From NCBI RefSeq assembly GCF_000519185.1, contig NZ_JAFA01000047.1:1-64000 (forward strand): a stretch of 64,000 nt of DNA, read 5' to 3'. Shown one piece after another: positions 52,346 through 61,255 of the stretch. Every line of letters starts with the position of its first letter. The first letter of the stretch is position 1. Source of the DNA: Paraburkholderia nodosa DSM 21604. Its GTDB lineage: Bacteria; Pseudomonadota; Gammaproteobacteria; Burkholderiales; Burkholderiaceae. The notes beneath the pieces are model-generated. The model was not told the DNA's origin. It searched no databases and was given only the letters and a program-made list of their open reading frames with translations. Both the position numbers and the translations under genes were made by a program.

Positions 52346-53254
52346 ATGCTCGACTATGCCTTGCTCGATGCGCTCGCCGCCGTCGTGCGGCATGGCTCGT
52401 TCGATCGCGCCGCAGGTGCGCTCAACGTCACGCCGTCGGCGGTTTCGCAGCGCGTGAAGCTGCTGGAGGAGCGCGTGGGCACCGTGCTCGTGAAGCGCGG
52501 CCAGCCTTGCGTCGCGACGGCTTCCGGCGCGCTGCTGTGCCGTCACACGGAGCGCGTGCAGTTGCTCGAGGCGGAACTGGGCGGGGCGATGCCGACCTTC
52601 ACGAGCGCGCTGGGCGCGGCGCGGCCGACGCTGCGGGTGGCCGTCAACGACGACAGCGTGGGCACCTGGTTCATCGACGCCGTGGCGGGCTTCTGCGTCG
52701 AGCGCGGCATTCTGCTCGACCTCGTGATCGACGACCAGGATCACACCGCGCAACGCATGCGCGACGGCAGTGTGCAGGGCGCCGTCACGACGCAGGCCGA
52801 GCCCGTGCAGGGCTGCCGCTCGACCCGGCTCGGCCGCATGCGCTACCTCGCCGTGTGCTCGCCGGCGTTCTTCGAGCGGCATTTCGCGCAAGGCGTGACG
52901 CGCGACACGCTGCGCCACGCGCCGTGCGTCGAGTTCAATCCCAAGGATCAATTGCAAAAGCGCTTCATTCGCCGCATCACGCGCGCGCAGATCGACGCGC
53001 CGCTGCACTGGATTCCCCATGTGGCGGGGTTTCTGCGCTGTTGCCTGAACGGTCTGGGCTGGGGCATGTGCCCCGAGCGCATGATCGCGCCGCATCTCGC
53101 GCGGGGCGAACTCGTCGAACTCACGCCCGGGCGGGCGCTCGACGTCGACCTCTACTGGCAGAGCTGGCGGCTTTCCATTGGCTGGCTCGATGACTTCGGC
53201 GCCATGCTCAAGGTACGCGCCGGCGAATTTCTCGATCAGGGCCGCGGCACGTAA
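52346..53254 (+). CDS. argP: LysR family regulator ArgP (LysG/IciA)
   Basis: This 302-residue LysR regulator starts MLDYALLDALAAVVRHGSFDRAA, and its helix-turn-helix continues ALNVTPSAVSQRVKLLEE, the ArgP/LysG pattern. It activates the divergent exporter gene in response to arginine or lysine. The 143-bp gap between the two genes should hold its binding site. Confidence 0.94.
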   Translation: MLDYALLDALAAVVRHGSFDRAAGALNVTPSAVSQRVKLLEERVGTVLVKRGQPCVATASGALLCRHTERVQLLEAELGGAMPTFTSALGAARPTLRVAVNDDSVGTWFIDAVAGFCVERGILLDLVIDDQDHTAQRMRDGSVQGAVTTQAEPVQGCRSTRLGRMRYLAVCSPAFFERHFAQGVTRDTLRHAPCVEFNPKDQLQKRFIRRITRAQIDAPLHWIPHVAGFLRCCLNGLGWGMCPERMIAPHLARGELVELTPGRALDVDLYWQSWRLSIGWLDDFGAMLKVRAGEFLDQGRGT

Positions 53255-53557
53255 GACGCGAGCCGCGCGATATCTTCATTCGTTTGTCTTTATCCGCGGA
53301 TTCAATAGTGGTTTAGTGTGCATACTTTCGGTGCGGATCATAGTGCTTGTAACATCACCGTTTTGTTGCTATTCGTCTCGTGCGAGTTGCACAATGGCCG
53401 CATTGGCGCGCGCCAAAGCGCTAAAGCAATATCCGGAATCCATTAATTGCTTTTCGAATAGTGGAATGCCTCGATATTCCAAGGGTGTGGTCAATGCAAG
53501 CTTCGTGCGAGAATTGCGCGTCCAATAGACTGACGTTTAGTATGTGATATGTCTGAT

Positions 53558-53578
53558 GCACCTATGTCGAATAGGTGC
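53558..53578 (+). terminator. hairpin in the AT-rich gap
   Basis: gcacctat (53558-53565) pairs with ataggtgc (53571-53578) around a 5-nt loop, followed by GTTGCGTTTC. It could end the argP transcript or belong to a small RNA. Confidence 0.35.
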
Positions 53579-53943
53579 GTTGCGTTTCATTGATCGGTCA
53601 CGTCCCGTATGTAAGAGTGGAGACGTCGCGATACCGCTGAAGACCGCGAGACCGGCCATGGACGGGCATTCAGGGCTTTATGTATGCGCGGGGCGCAGCG
53701 GGCGCTGTAACAATTCAGTTATGTGGAAAAGTCGCGCGACTAGTGACATCCAGCCGGAAACCGGTTATTTTTTCCGCGGTGAGATTGTTAAGTATCATCA
53801 AATCGGCAAAAAAGTTCACGGATGTAAAGAAACCAACATTGGAGGCTTGCAGTCGGAACTGAAAGCTCTGCCATCTCGTTTTTTGCGTTTGGCATTATCG
53901 TGTGAAAATTGCGTTTTTCCTGTGGATTGCGAGTTGAACACGC

Positions 53944-53949
53944 TATAAT
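53944..53949 (+). promoter_or_regulatory. consensus -10 box upstream of the DUF3331 gene
   Basis: A perfect TATAAT lies 66 bp before the start codon. No good -35 element is found at 16-18 bp spacing (TGTGGA at best), so this is a tentative call. Confidence 0.35.
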
Positions 53950-54015
53950 CCGGACGTGGCAGAGTGCTTATTCGACCGGCATATTTGAATCGTTTCCACG
54001 TGCACGAGGTGCATT

Positions 54016-54489
54016 ATGACGAAATTAGATACCGGCAGCGTTTGGCAACAAACCATTGACCTTCTGTCCGCGGCTTCCGAGCCGCTAAGCCTGGACAGCG
54101 AATTCGAAGGCGGCAGAAGCTGCAAACCGGTACCCATCACACGCGGCGCATCGGAGGCGGCCAACCGGCGGCGCGCCACCGTCCGTTCGTGGGATGCGCA
54201 GGGCATCACCTTGATCCGGCGGCATGATCCGGACAGCATCACCGTTTGCTGGAGCGACGCCACCTATGGCCGCTACTCGGACCAGTTGTGGCGGGTCTGC
54301 ACGGCGCGCCGCAGCGCCGTTTGCGCGCTGACCGGCGAGAAGATCCGCCGCGGCGACGCGGTGTTCCGGCCGAGCCCGAATCGCCGTCATCGCCCGGCCA
54401 ATGCCGACGCGATGATCCTCGCGAGCAAGCTCGACAATCTGCCCAACGCCGTGGTCGCGGCGCGTCTGGACGAGGCGCTGGCCGCCTGA
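54016..54489 (+). CDS. DUF3331 domain-containing protein
   Basis: This is a 157-residue protein that I recognise as DUF3331, a family restricted mainly to Burkholderia and relatives and of unknown function. Conserved features are ITVCWSDATYGRYSDQLW and AVCALTGEKIRRGDAVFRP, the latter with a Cys and a small-domain look. GAGG lies 7 nt before the ATG. Its upstream region is unusually AT-rich, as often seen for accessory genes in these genomes. Confidence 0.82.
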   Translation: MTKLDTGSVWQQTIDLLSAASEPLSLDSEFEGGRSCKPVPITRGASEAANRRRATVRSWDAQGITLIRRHDPDSITVCWSDATYGRYSDQLWRVCTARRSAVCALTGEKIRRGDAVFRPSPNRRHRPANADAMILASKLDNLPNAVVAARLDEALAA

Positions 54490-54601
54490 GCGGCGTCCCC
54501 GGGCGCACCGGGCGCCCGCGCGGGTAGGCCACCCGCCGCTCACATGCCGCGCGGCTGGTCACACCTCGTCATTCCCATGTCATAAAGCTGCACAAGAACA
54601 A

Positions 54602-54625
54602 AACGGCGCCCCGAGGGGCGCCGTT
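54602..54625 (-). terminator. intrinsic terminator for the MFS gene (bidirectional)
   Basis: An 10-11-bp stem of cggcgcccc and ggggcgccg with outer A/T pairs is followed on the minus strand by TTTTGTTCTT. It lies about 80 bp beyond the MFS stop and may also end the DUF3331 transcript. Confidence 0.75.
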
Positions 54626-54705
54626 GTTCGTTGGCAGGGAGAAAGGCGGGTCGCCACCGTGCGCCGGCGCAGGCGCAACCGGCGCCCGCCCCGGCGGCGC
54701 ACCCC

Positions 54706-55974
54706 TCAGACGGTGGCGTCGCGGGCGTTTTCCTCTTCGAGCGCGTCGCGCGTCTCGGGCATCGCCAGCCAAACCATCAGCACCGCCGCGGCGCCCGCGC
54801 TCGCGAGCGCGAGGAAGCTCACCGTATTGCCCAGGTGATCGGCGATAAAGCCGGCAAGCGCCGTCGAAAGCGTCGCCCCGATCCCCGCGGAAAGTCCGAA
54901 GAGCCCGATACAGAGGTTGTAGCGGCCTTTGCCGCCCGCCACGTCGGCGGCGATGAGCGGCAGCATCACGCCGAACACGGCAGCCGAAAGGCCGTCGAGC
55001 ATCTGCACCGGCACGAGGAAGTACGGGTTGCCGACGGCGGCGAATAGCAGCGCCCGCAGCGGCAGCGCGCAAAAGCCCAGAATCAGCACGGGGCGGCGTC
55101 CCCAGGCCTGCGCGGTGCGGCCGACCCAGGGCGACATCAACGCGACGATCGCTTGAGGCACGATGATGCACGCCGCGATCACGAGCTGAACGTTGTCGCC
55201 CATGCCAGCCGTCACTTCGCCGGCGGCCAGGTTGAGCATCGCGGCGTTTGAGAGGTGGAACAGCACCACACAGGCCGCAAAGGTCAGCATGCGCCGGTCG
55301 CGCAGCAGGTCGAAGATCGTTTCGCGAGATTCGCCTGAGCCCGCGGCCGCGCCGGCCTTGCCGGGCTTGGGCGCGGGTTTGGCGTAGGCGGCGTTCTGGT
55401 CGTATTTGATCATCGCGAGCGCGACGAGCGCGGGCAACGCGAGCGCGGCCGTCAGCCAGAACACGGAGCGCGGCGACCAGTACTCGCCGCACAAGCCCAT
55501 CAGGCCGGCGGCCACCGCGCTGCCGATCGAGGCCCAGCGCGCGTTGCGGCCGAGCCGGTCGCCCAGGTTCTGGCGACCCACCAGCGCGAGCGCGAGCGCC
55601 GCCATGGCCGGCACGAGCATGCAACTGGCGAAGCCGTGGAAAATCTCGGCGGCCATCACCGCCACGACGGTCGGGCTCGAGGCGAGCAGCACGGCCGAGA
55701 TGATGATCGCGATGATCGCCCACGCGGCGGCGGCCTTCTTGTTGCGCAGGGCGTCCACAGCCGCGCCGCCCGGCACCTGGCTCACCATCGCGCTGATCGT
55801 GCCGACTGACAGCGCGAGGCCGATCTCGCCCTGGGTCCACTTGTGCGACGCCAGATACGAGGCAATGAACGGCCCGAAGCCCGTTTGCACGTTCGCCACG
55901 AAGAAGTTCAGCCAGTCGAGCGCGCGCACGCTGCGCTGGTCTGGATTGGGTTGTTGCATGGTGCCGTCCGTCAT
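54706..55974 (-). CDS. MFS transporter
   Basis: This is a 422-residue, 12-helix major facilitator. The N-terminal half starts RALDWLNFFVANVQTGFGPFIA, typical of a group of uncharacterised MFS proteins near the AmpG/YbfB-like drug-type carriers, and a hydrophilic loop (KPAPKPGKAGAAAGSGESRE) divides the halves. The start overlaps the stop of the upstream lipoprotein gene (ATGA), so the two are cotranslated. Cargo is unknown. Confidence 0.88.
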   Translation of the reverse strand: MTDGTMQQPNPDQRSVRALDWLNFFVANVQTGFGPFIASYLASHKWTQGEIGLALSVGTISAMVSQVPGGAAVDALRNKKAAAAWAIIAIIISAVLLASSPTVVAVMAAEIFHGFASCMLVPAMAALALALVGRQNLGDRLGRNARWASIGSAVAAGLMGLCGEYWSPRSVFWLTAALALPALVALAMIKYDQNAAYAKPAPKPGKAGAAAGSGESRETIFDLLRDRRMLTFAACVVLFHLSNAAMLNLAAGEVTAGMGDNVQLVIAACIIVPQAIVALMSPWVGRTAQAWGRRPVLILGFCALPLRALLFAAVGNPYFLVPVQMLDGLSAAVFGVMLPLIAADVAGGKGRYNLCIGLFGLSAGIGATLSTALAGFIADHLGNTVSFLALASAGAAAVLMVWLAMPETRDALEEENARDATV

Positions 55975-56996
55975 TTGGCACCGTGGGCATTGGCTGCCGA
56001 GGCGACGGGCGAGGCAGCGGGCGCGGCTTGCGCAGCCGGGGCGGCGGCCGGGGCCGGCGGCGGGGCGGCCGGCGTCACCGCGTGCACCGGCTGGTCGGGC
56101 GCGTAGGGCGGCGAGGCGTCCACCTGCTGATCGCTCATTTCGAGCTGCGCTTCGAGCGTGTTGTTCTTCGTGACGAAGTGCAGCGCCGACCAGTCGGCCG
56201 CGATCGTATGACGTTTCTCGAGCGTGCCGCTCACGTCGAGCACGACGGCCTGCGGGGCGGCACTGCCGTCGAGCAGCACGTCCACCACGCGGCCCACCTT
56301 GCCGCCGTTGGCGCGTTCCACGTCCGCGTCGAGCATGGGCAGGCGCGTCGCGCTCGCCTCGGGGTTGCCGGGCTGCGGCGCACCGGCCTTGGGTCGGTCG
56401 GGGACCTGCAGCTGGTTCGCCGGCAGGGCGAGCGTGATGGCGGGCGTTTTCGCCTGGGTATTCACGCGCACGCCGCTCCACGGGAAGTTGGCCTTACGGT
56501 CGCCAATGCCCATGAAGCCCTGCAGGTTCACCACGACGTCGACGGGCTTGCCGCCGGGGCCCGTGACCATGTCGACGGCGCGGCCCACGACCTTGCCGTC
56601 GGTCTTTTGCACTTCGCTGTCGAGCAGCGTGCGGAATGTGCCGCGCTCGAGCGTGCGCACCTGCACGATGGGCGCCGGGGGCGGCGCCGGCGGGGCGCTC
56701 GCGGGCGCGGGCGGCAGCGGCGCTGGACGGCGGCGGTGCACCGGCGCGGGGCGCGGCTTCTTCGGCGCCGGCTTCGTCGTACTCTCCGTCTCCGGCTCGC
56801 TCGCCGCCTCGGGCGCGGACGCGGCCTCGGGCTCGCTCGCGGCCGGCTCGGGCTCCGCGGCCACGGGCGCTTCCGGCTCGGGCGGCGGGGCCGGCCGGAA
56901 CAGGCTGCAACCCGAAAGCGTGAGCAGCATCAGCAGCGTCAGGGCGTACGGAAAGTGAAAAGCAGGACGTGTGGAACGCAAGAAGCCGCGTCTCAT
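55971..56996 (-). CDS. PRC-barrel domain lipoprotein
   Basis: This 341-residue protein has a signal peptide with lipobox LTLSGC (Cys near 30), a long Pro/Ala/Glu-rich spacer of about 80 residues, then two PRC-barrel-like domains (SEVQKTDGKVVGRAVDM near 130 and ADVERANGGKVGRVVDVL near 230) and an Ala/Pro-rich tail. The spacer would let the barrels reach away from the membrane. Function is unknown. It is coupled to an MFS transporter gene downstream. Confidence 0.82.
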   Translation of the reverse strand: MRRGFLRSTRPAFHFPYALTLLMLLTLSGCSLFRPAPPPEPEAPVAAEPEPAASEPEAASAPEAASEPETESTTKPAPKKPRPAPVHRRRPAPLPPAPASAPPAPPPAPIVQVRTLERGTFRTLLDSEVQKTDGKVVGRAVDMVTGPGGKPVDVVVNLQGFMGIGDRKANFPWSGVRVNTQAKTPAITLALPANQLQVPDRPKAGAPQPGNPEASATRLPMLDADVERANGGKVGRVVDVLLDGSAAPQAVVLDVSGTLEKRHTIAADWSALHFVTKNNTLEAQLEMSDQQVDASPPYAPDQPVHAVTPAAPPPAPAAAPAAQAAPAASPVASAANAHGAK

Positions 56997-57553
56997 CTAC
57001 TGAAACTCCTTGGAGCGGCCGGCGCGACGCGCGCGGCAGGGGGAAACCAGGTCGGGATGCGTGAGTGTAACCCGCGCACCGGCCCGATCCGCTTAATGAC
57101 GGCGTCGGCGACCAGCGTCGGCGACCGGCGTGGGCGACCAGCGTGGGCGACCAGCTTGGGCGACGCACAGCAAGCGCCGCGCCGGGCAACCGGCTGCCCG
57201 CGCGAGCCGGGACGATCGCGCTTCGTCATACGAAACCGGCCCCGGTCCGCGTGGCAACGGCCCGCTTTGCGGCCAGGTGTAAACGCGGGGCCGCCCCGCG
57301 CGCCGTGCCCTGTACACGGGCATATAAGCATCGCGGCATGAACTCAATGCGACTCGTGCGATGGGAGCGCAAATCGTGTTCGCCTAACCTTCGCTCCATC
57401 CATAAAGAGATGTCAAAACGATGAGCGCCGGGAAGTTCAAAAAGGCGCCGGCAACGCGTCGACACGACTAGTTCAATCGAGACGAAAACCTGATGACGGA
57501 TCGGCTGGTGAGCCGTGAACCGTTTCAGCATGCTGATAAAGGAGGCACTCACC
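56997..57553. other. 557-bp gap with tandem repeat, before the NCS2 permease
   Basis: There is no supported gene here. The region holds a 13-bp tandem repeat (57102-57166), a near-palindrome GCCCTGTACACGGGC at 57307-57321, and a strong AAAGGAGG ribosome binding site just before the permease start. The promoters for the lipoprotein and the permease should both be here. Confidence 0.6.
57102..57166 (+). repeat. 13-bp tandem repeat, five copies, intergenic
   Basis: Five consecutive units of the form gcgtSggcgaccR occur with one to three changes each. The period is 13 bp and the array is in non-coding DNA between two divergent genes, so copy number could affect promoter spacing. Confidence 0.85.
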
Positions 57554-58957
57554 ATGATCGAACCCCACGCGCAGCCGCTCGCCGGTGCGACCGCCGCCGA
57601 AGTCGAGTCCACAGATTCATTGGGCTCGGCCTCGGGATTCATCGACCGTTATTTCGACATTGCCGCGCGCGGCAGCTCGCTGCGTCAGGAGGCGATTGCG
57701 GGCGTCACGACCTTCCTCGCGATGGTCTATTCCGTGTTCGTCGTGCCGGGCATGCTCGGCAAGGCGGGCTTCGACACCAGCGCCGTGTTCGTGGCCGTGT
57801 GCCTGACCACGGCGTTCGGCTCGCTGCTCATGGGCCTGTGGGCGCGTCTGCCGATCGCCATCGGCTGCGCCATTTCACTGACGGCGTTCACCGCCTTCGG
57901 CCTCGTGCTCGGCAAGGGGCTGAAGCCCGAAGTGGCGCTCGGCGCGGTGTTCCTCATGGGCCTCGTGTTCACGGGCATTTCGGTGACGGGCGTGCGCTCG
58001 TGGATCCTGCGCAACCTGCCGCACGGCATCGCGCATGGGACGGGCATCGGCATCGGCCTGTTCCTGCTGCTGATCGCCGCCAATGACGTGGGCCTCGTCG
58101 TCAAGAATCCGGGCGCGGGCCTGCCGGTCTCGCTCGGCCATATCACCTCGCTGCCCGTGATCCTCTCCGTGGTCGGCCTTGCCGCGATCTTCGGCCTCGT
58201 GCGCCGCCGCGTGCCGGGCTCGATCCTGATCGTGATCGTCGCGATCTCGGCGCTCGGTCTCGCCATCGATCCGGCCGTGAGCTTTCATGGCGTGTTCGCG
58301 TGGCCTTCGCTGTCGGCGCCGGGCCATGCCTCGCTGATCGGCGCGATGGACATCAAGGGCGCGCTCTCGCTCGCCGTGCTGCCGAGCGTGCTCGCGCTCG
58401 TGATGACGGCCGTGTTCGACGCCACCGGCACGATCCGCGCCGTGGCGGGGCAGGCGGGCCAGCTCGACGCGAACGGGCGCATCGTCAACGGCGGGCGGGC
58501 GCTCACGGCCGACTCGGTCAGCTCGATCTTCTCGGGCTTTCTTGGCGGCGCGCCGGCGGCGGCCTATATCGAGTCGACGGTGGGGGTGGCCGCAGGTGCG
58601 AAGACGGGCCTCGCCGCCGCCACGGTGGGCGTGCTGTTCCTCGCGGTGATGTTCTTCGCGCCGCTCGCGGGCCTCGTGCCCTCGTATGCGACGGCGCCCG
58701 CGCTGATGTACGTCGGCCTCATGATGCTCTCGAGCGTGAGCCGCCTCGACATGGCCGATATGGTCGACGCGATGTCGGGCCTCGTCTGCGCCGTGTTCAT
58801 CGTGCTCACGGCGAACATCGTCACGGGCATCATGCTGGGCTTCTGCACGCTCGTGATCGGCCGCGTGGTGAGCGGCGAGATCCGCAAGCTGAACGTGGGC
58901 ACGGTGGTGATCGCCGGCGTGCTGGCCACGTTCTACCTGGGCGGCTGGGCCATCTGA
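57554..58957 (+). CDS. NCS2 family permease (AzgA/purine type)
   Basis: This 467-residue permease has about 12 to 14 helices. TTFLAMVYSVFVVPGMLGKAG and GAPAAAYIESTVGVAAGAKTG are marks of the AzgA-like branch that takes up adenine, guanine or hypoxanthine with protons. The start at 57554 has a strong GGAGG 9 nt upstream. The exact base it carries is not evident. Confidence 0.9.
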   Translation: MIEPHAQPLAGATAAEVESTDSLGSASGFIDRYFDIAARGSSLRQEAIAGVTTFLAMVYSVFVVPGMLGKAGFDTSAVFVAVCLTTAFGSLLMGLWARLPIAIGCAISLTAFTAFGLVLGKGLKPEVALGAVFLMGLVFTGISVTGVRSWILRNLPHGIAHGTGIGIGLFLLLIAANDVGLVVKNPGAGLPVSLGHITSLPVILSVVGLAAIFGLVRRRVPGSILIVIVAISALGLAIDPAVSFHGVFAWPSLSAPGHASLIGAMDIKGALSLAVLPSVLALVMTAVFDATGTIRAVAGQAGQLDANGRIVNGGRALTADSVSSIFSGFLGGAPAAAYIESTVGVAAGAKTGLAAATVGVLFLAVMFFAPLAGLVPSYATAPALMYVGLMMLSSVSRLDMADMVDAMSGLVCAVFIVLTANIVTGIMLGFCTLVIGRVVSGEIRKLNVGTVVIAGVLATFYLGGWAI

Positions 58958-59077
58958 TAACCGGATGACCCGGTCATTCGCCCGGCGGCCACGGCGGCCC
59001 GCCCGGGCGGCTGCACGGCCCGCGTCGCTTCACGGCGGCGCGGGCCGTGTGGCTTTTGCGCGCTACGTTCTGGCGCG

Positions 59078-59473
59078 TTACCCGGGCAGCACGCTGTTGC
59101 GGGCCTTGCCCGCCTGGCGCGGCTTGCGTGGCTTGGGCTCCACGCCGATGCGCGGGTCGCGCGCGAGGACGAGCGCGCTCAACTGCGCGGACGTATCTTC
59201 GAACGCCGCATCGGCTTGCGGCACATAGAGCCATTTGCCGAGCACGGGGTGCGCGCGCAATGCCGGCATCGCTTCGATGAGCGACGCATGGCGCTCCCGC
59301 GACGTGCAGACCAGCACGCCGTTGAACGGCGGGTCGCGGTCGGCGGCCACGAGACACAGCAGGCCGTCCAGATACGCGGCGTCACAGCCGAACATGGGCT
59401 TGCGGATATAGCCGGCCTCGCGCTCGAAGGCGTCGAAGATCCAGAGCAGCGAATTGCGGATTTTGGACGGCAT
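59078..59473 (-). CDS. small TfoX/Sxy-like protein
   Basis: This is a 131-residue soluble protein. RKPMFGCDAAYLDGLLCLV resembles the R-x-M-F-G-x-x-x-Y motif of the TfoX N-terminal domain, a fold present in many small proteins without a known role. The start at 59473 (MPSKIRNSLLWIFDAF) is the best by length; a longer frame to 59575 looks non-family. The C-terminus is basic. Confidence 0.68.
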   Translation of the reverse strand: MPSKIRNSLLWIFDAFEREAGYIRKPMFGCDAAYLDGLLCLVAADRDPPFNGVLVCTSRERHASLIEAMPALRAHPVLGKWLYVPQADAAFEDTSAQLSALVLARDPRIGVEPKPRKPRQAGKARNSVLPG

Positions 59474-59613
59474 GGCGTGACGTGGCAGAGAGAGCAGGGC
59501 GCGGCGCGCAGAAATCGCCATTCTAGTGGCGGCGATGCCGCCATGCGCGCCGCTGCTCGCGAATGACTCACGCATGCCTTGACATCGCTCGCTCGTCGCC
59601 TATGCTAAACCAC

Positions 59614-60066
59614 ATGGTTAAGTATGAAGACGCTACCCTCGACCGCACCTTCGCGGCGCTCGCCGATCCCACGCGGCGCGCGCTGCTCGCACGCCTCGCG
59701 CAGCACGACGAACTCTCGGTGAGCGCGCTCGCGCAGCCGTTCACGATGTCACTGCCCGCGGTCATGAAGCATCTGGACGTTCTCGCACAGGCGGGCCTCG
59801 TCACGCGCGCGAAAACCGGCCGCACCGTGGCGTGCCGGCTCGCCGCGGGGCCGATGGAGGACGCCATGCAGTGGCTCGCGCACTATCAACGCTTCTGGAG
59901 TGAAACGCTCGATCGACTCGCTGCTTTCGTGGAGGAAGATGCATGTCTACCCAACCCGCAGCCGGACCCGGCGCTGCCCCTCAAGCTCCCAGCCTCACCA
60001 TCCGGCGACGCCTCAACGCCACTGCCGCGAAGGTCTACGCCGCGTGGACGCAGCCGTCGCAACTGA
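59614..60066 (+). CDS. ArsR family transcriptional regulator
   Basis: This 150-residue protein has an ArsR winged helix: LDRTFAALADPTRRALLARLA, ELSVSALAQPFTMSLPAVMKHLDVL and a beta wing GLVTRAKTGRTV. No metal-binding Cys pair is present. The family partner is the AHSA1 gene directly after it. From about residue 110 the frame runs on for some 40 residues of Pro/Arg-rich sequence that overlap the next gene by 124 nt. The start could also be the ATG at 59602. Confidence 0.88.
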   Translation: MVKYEDATLDRTFAALADPTRRALLARLAQHDELSVSALAQPFTMSLPAVMKHLDVLAQAGLVTRAKTGRTVACRLAAGPMEDAMQWLAHYQRFWSETLDRLAAFVEEDACLPNPQPDPALPLKLPASPSGDASTPLPRRSTPRGRSRRN

Positions 60067-60404
60067 TGCGCTGGATGCAGCCGCTCGACACGACCTGCAT
60101 TCACGCCGAAGCCGACGTGCGCGTGGGCGGGCGCTTTCGCGTGATCATGCGCGCCGCGAACGGCGAGGACCACGACGTGAGCGGCACCTATCTCGAAGTC
60201 GTGCCCGACGAAAAGCTCGTATTCACGTGGGCGTGGCGCAGCACACCGGAGCGCGAGTCGCTCGTCACGGTGACGCTGCGCGCCGACGGGGCCGCCACCG
60301 ACCTCACGCTCAAGCACGAACGCTTCTTCGACGAAGCGGCACGCGACTCGCACAACGAGGGCTGGACGAGTTCGATCGATCAACTGGTGGCGCTGTTCGA
60401 CTGA
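59943..60404 (+). CDS. SRPBCC/AHSA1 domain protein
   Basis: This is a 153-residue helix-grip protein of the AHSA1 branch. LTIRRRLNATAAKVYAAWTQPSQLMRWM is split as beta-strand and helix, with VGGRFRVIMR and GTYLEVVPDEKLVFTW following as usual. GGAGGA lies just before the ATG, supporting this start despite the overlap with ArsR. Such ArsR-AHSA1 pairs are common; the ligand is unknown. Confidence 0.88.
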   Translation: MSTQPAAGPGAAPQAPSLTIRRRLNATAAKVYAAWTQPSQLMRWMQPLDTTCIHAEADVRVGGRFRVIMRAANGEDHDVSGTYLEVVPDEKLVFTWAWRSTPERESLVTVTLRADGAATDLTLKHERFFDEAARDSHNEGWTSSIDQLVALFD

Positions 60405-60439
60405 ACGGCGCTCATTCAAACGCAAGGAGGAATCGAAAG

Positions 60440-61180
60440 ATGGAATCGCACAATATCGTTTCGCAGACCGAATGGCTGGAGGCCCGCAAGGCGCTTCTCG
60501 CCGAAGAGCGCGCTTTCACGCACGCACGGGACGCGCTGGTGGCGAAGCGCCAGGCGCTACCGTGGGTGAAGGTCGACAAGACTTATACGTTCGAGACACC
60601 GCAAGGCCCGCGCACGCTTGCGCAGCTATTCGGGCCTCGCAGCCAGCTGATCGTTTATCACTTCATGCTCGGGCCGGATTGGGAAGAGGGGTGCCCAGGC
60701 TGCTCGTTCCTGTCCGACCACGTGGACGGCATGCTGCCGCATCTGGAGCATCACGACGTGACTTACGTGGCCGTTTCGCGCGCGCCGCTCGCGAAGATCG
60801 AGGCGTTCAGGCAGCGCATGGGCTGGCGTTTTCCGTGGGTATCGTCACATGCGAGCGACTTCAACTTCGACTATCACGTGTCGTTCAGCGAGGCCGACAA
60901 GGCGTGCGGCAAGGCGATCTACAACTACGCCGAGCAGGACTACATGAGCGACGAGCTGCCCGGCGTCAGCGCGTTTTATCGCGATGAAGCGGGCAACGTG
61001 TACCACACGTATTCGACGTACGCGCGCGGCGGGGAGATGCTGATCGGCACGTACGCGATGCTCGAGCTGACCGCAAAGGGACGCAACGAAGAGAAGGACA
61101 TGCGCGAGTGGATGCGCCACCACGATCGCTATGAAGACGCACCCGCGCCGTCGTCGTGCTGTGCGCACGAGAACCCGTAG
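60440..61180 (+). CDS. DUF899 thioredoxin-like protein
   Basis: This 246-residue protein matches DUF899, a thioredoxin-fold family. WVKVDKTYTFETPQGPRTL and LGPDWEEGCPGCSFLSDHVDG are diagnostic, with a CPGC pair at the thioredoxin active-site position. The start has AAGGAGG upstream. It follows the ArsR-AHSA1 pair closely and is likely in the same operon. Redox function is inferred from the CxxC. Confidence 0.88.
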   Translation: MESHNIVSQTEWLEARKALLAEERAFTHARDALVAKRQALPWVKVDKTYTFETPQGPRTLAQLFGPRSQLIVYHFMLGPDWEEGCPGCSFLSDHVDGMLPHLEHHDVTYVAVSRAPLAKIEAFRQRMGWRFPWVSSHASDFNFDYHVSFSEADKACGKAIYNYAEQDYMSDELPGVSAFYRDEAGNVYHTYSTYARGGEMLIGTYAMLELTAKGRNEEKDMREWMRHHDRYEDAPAPSSCCAHENP

Positions 61181-61255
61181 TTGCGTTGGGCGGACAGTTG
61201 TTAGCGCAACGAAAGAAAGCTGCGCCGGTCGCGAAAGAATCGTGAAACAAGCGCG

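Larger units (their letters stand above)
53255..54015. other. AT-richer 761-bp gap without a supported gene
   Basis: The base composition here is clearly lower in GC than in the surrounding genes. Two ORFs of 44 and 134 codons exist but resemble no family and have no good ribosome binding sites. Hairpins with downstream T-richness are present, so a small RNA or decayed foreign DNA is possible. Confidence 0.6.

Noticed and set aside
53544..53948. 134-codon ORF in the AT-rich gap
   Set aside because: It has no family resemblance, no good ribosome binding site and mixed composition; it could be chance in an AT-richer stretch.
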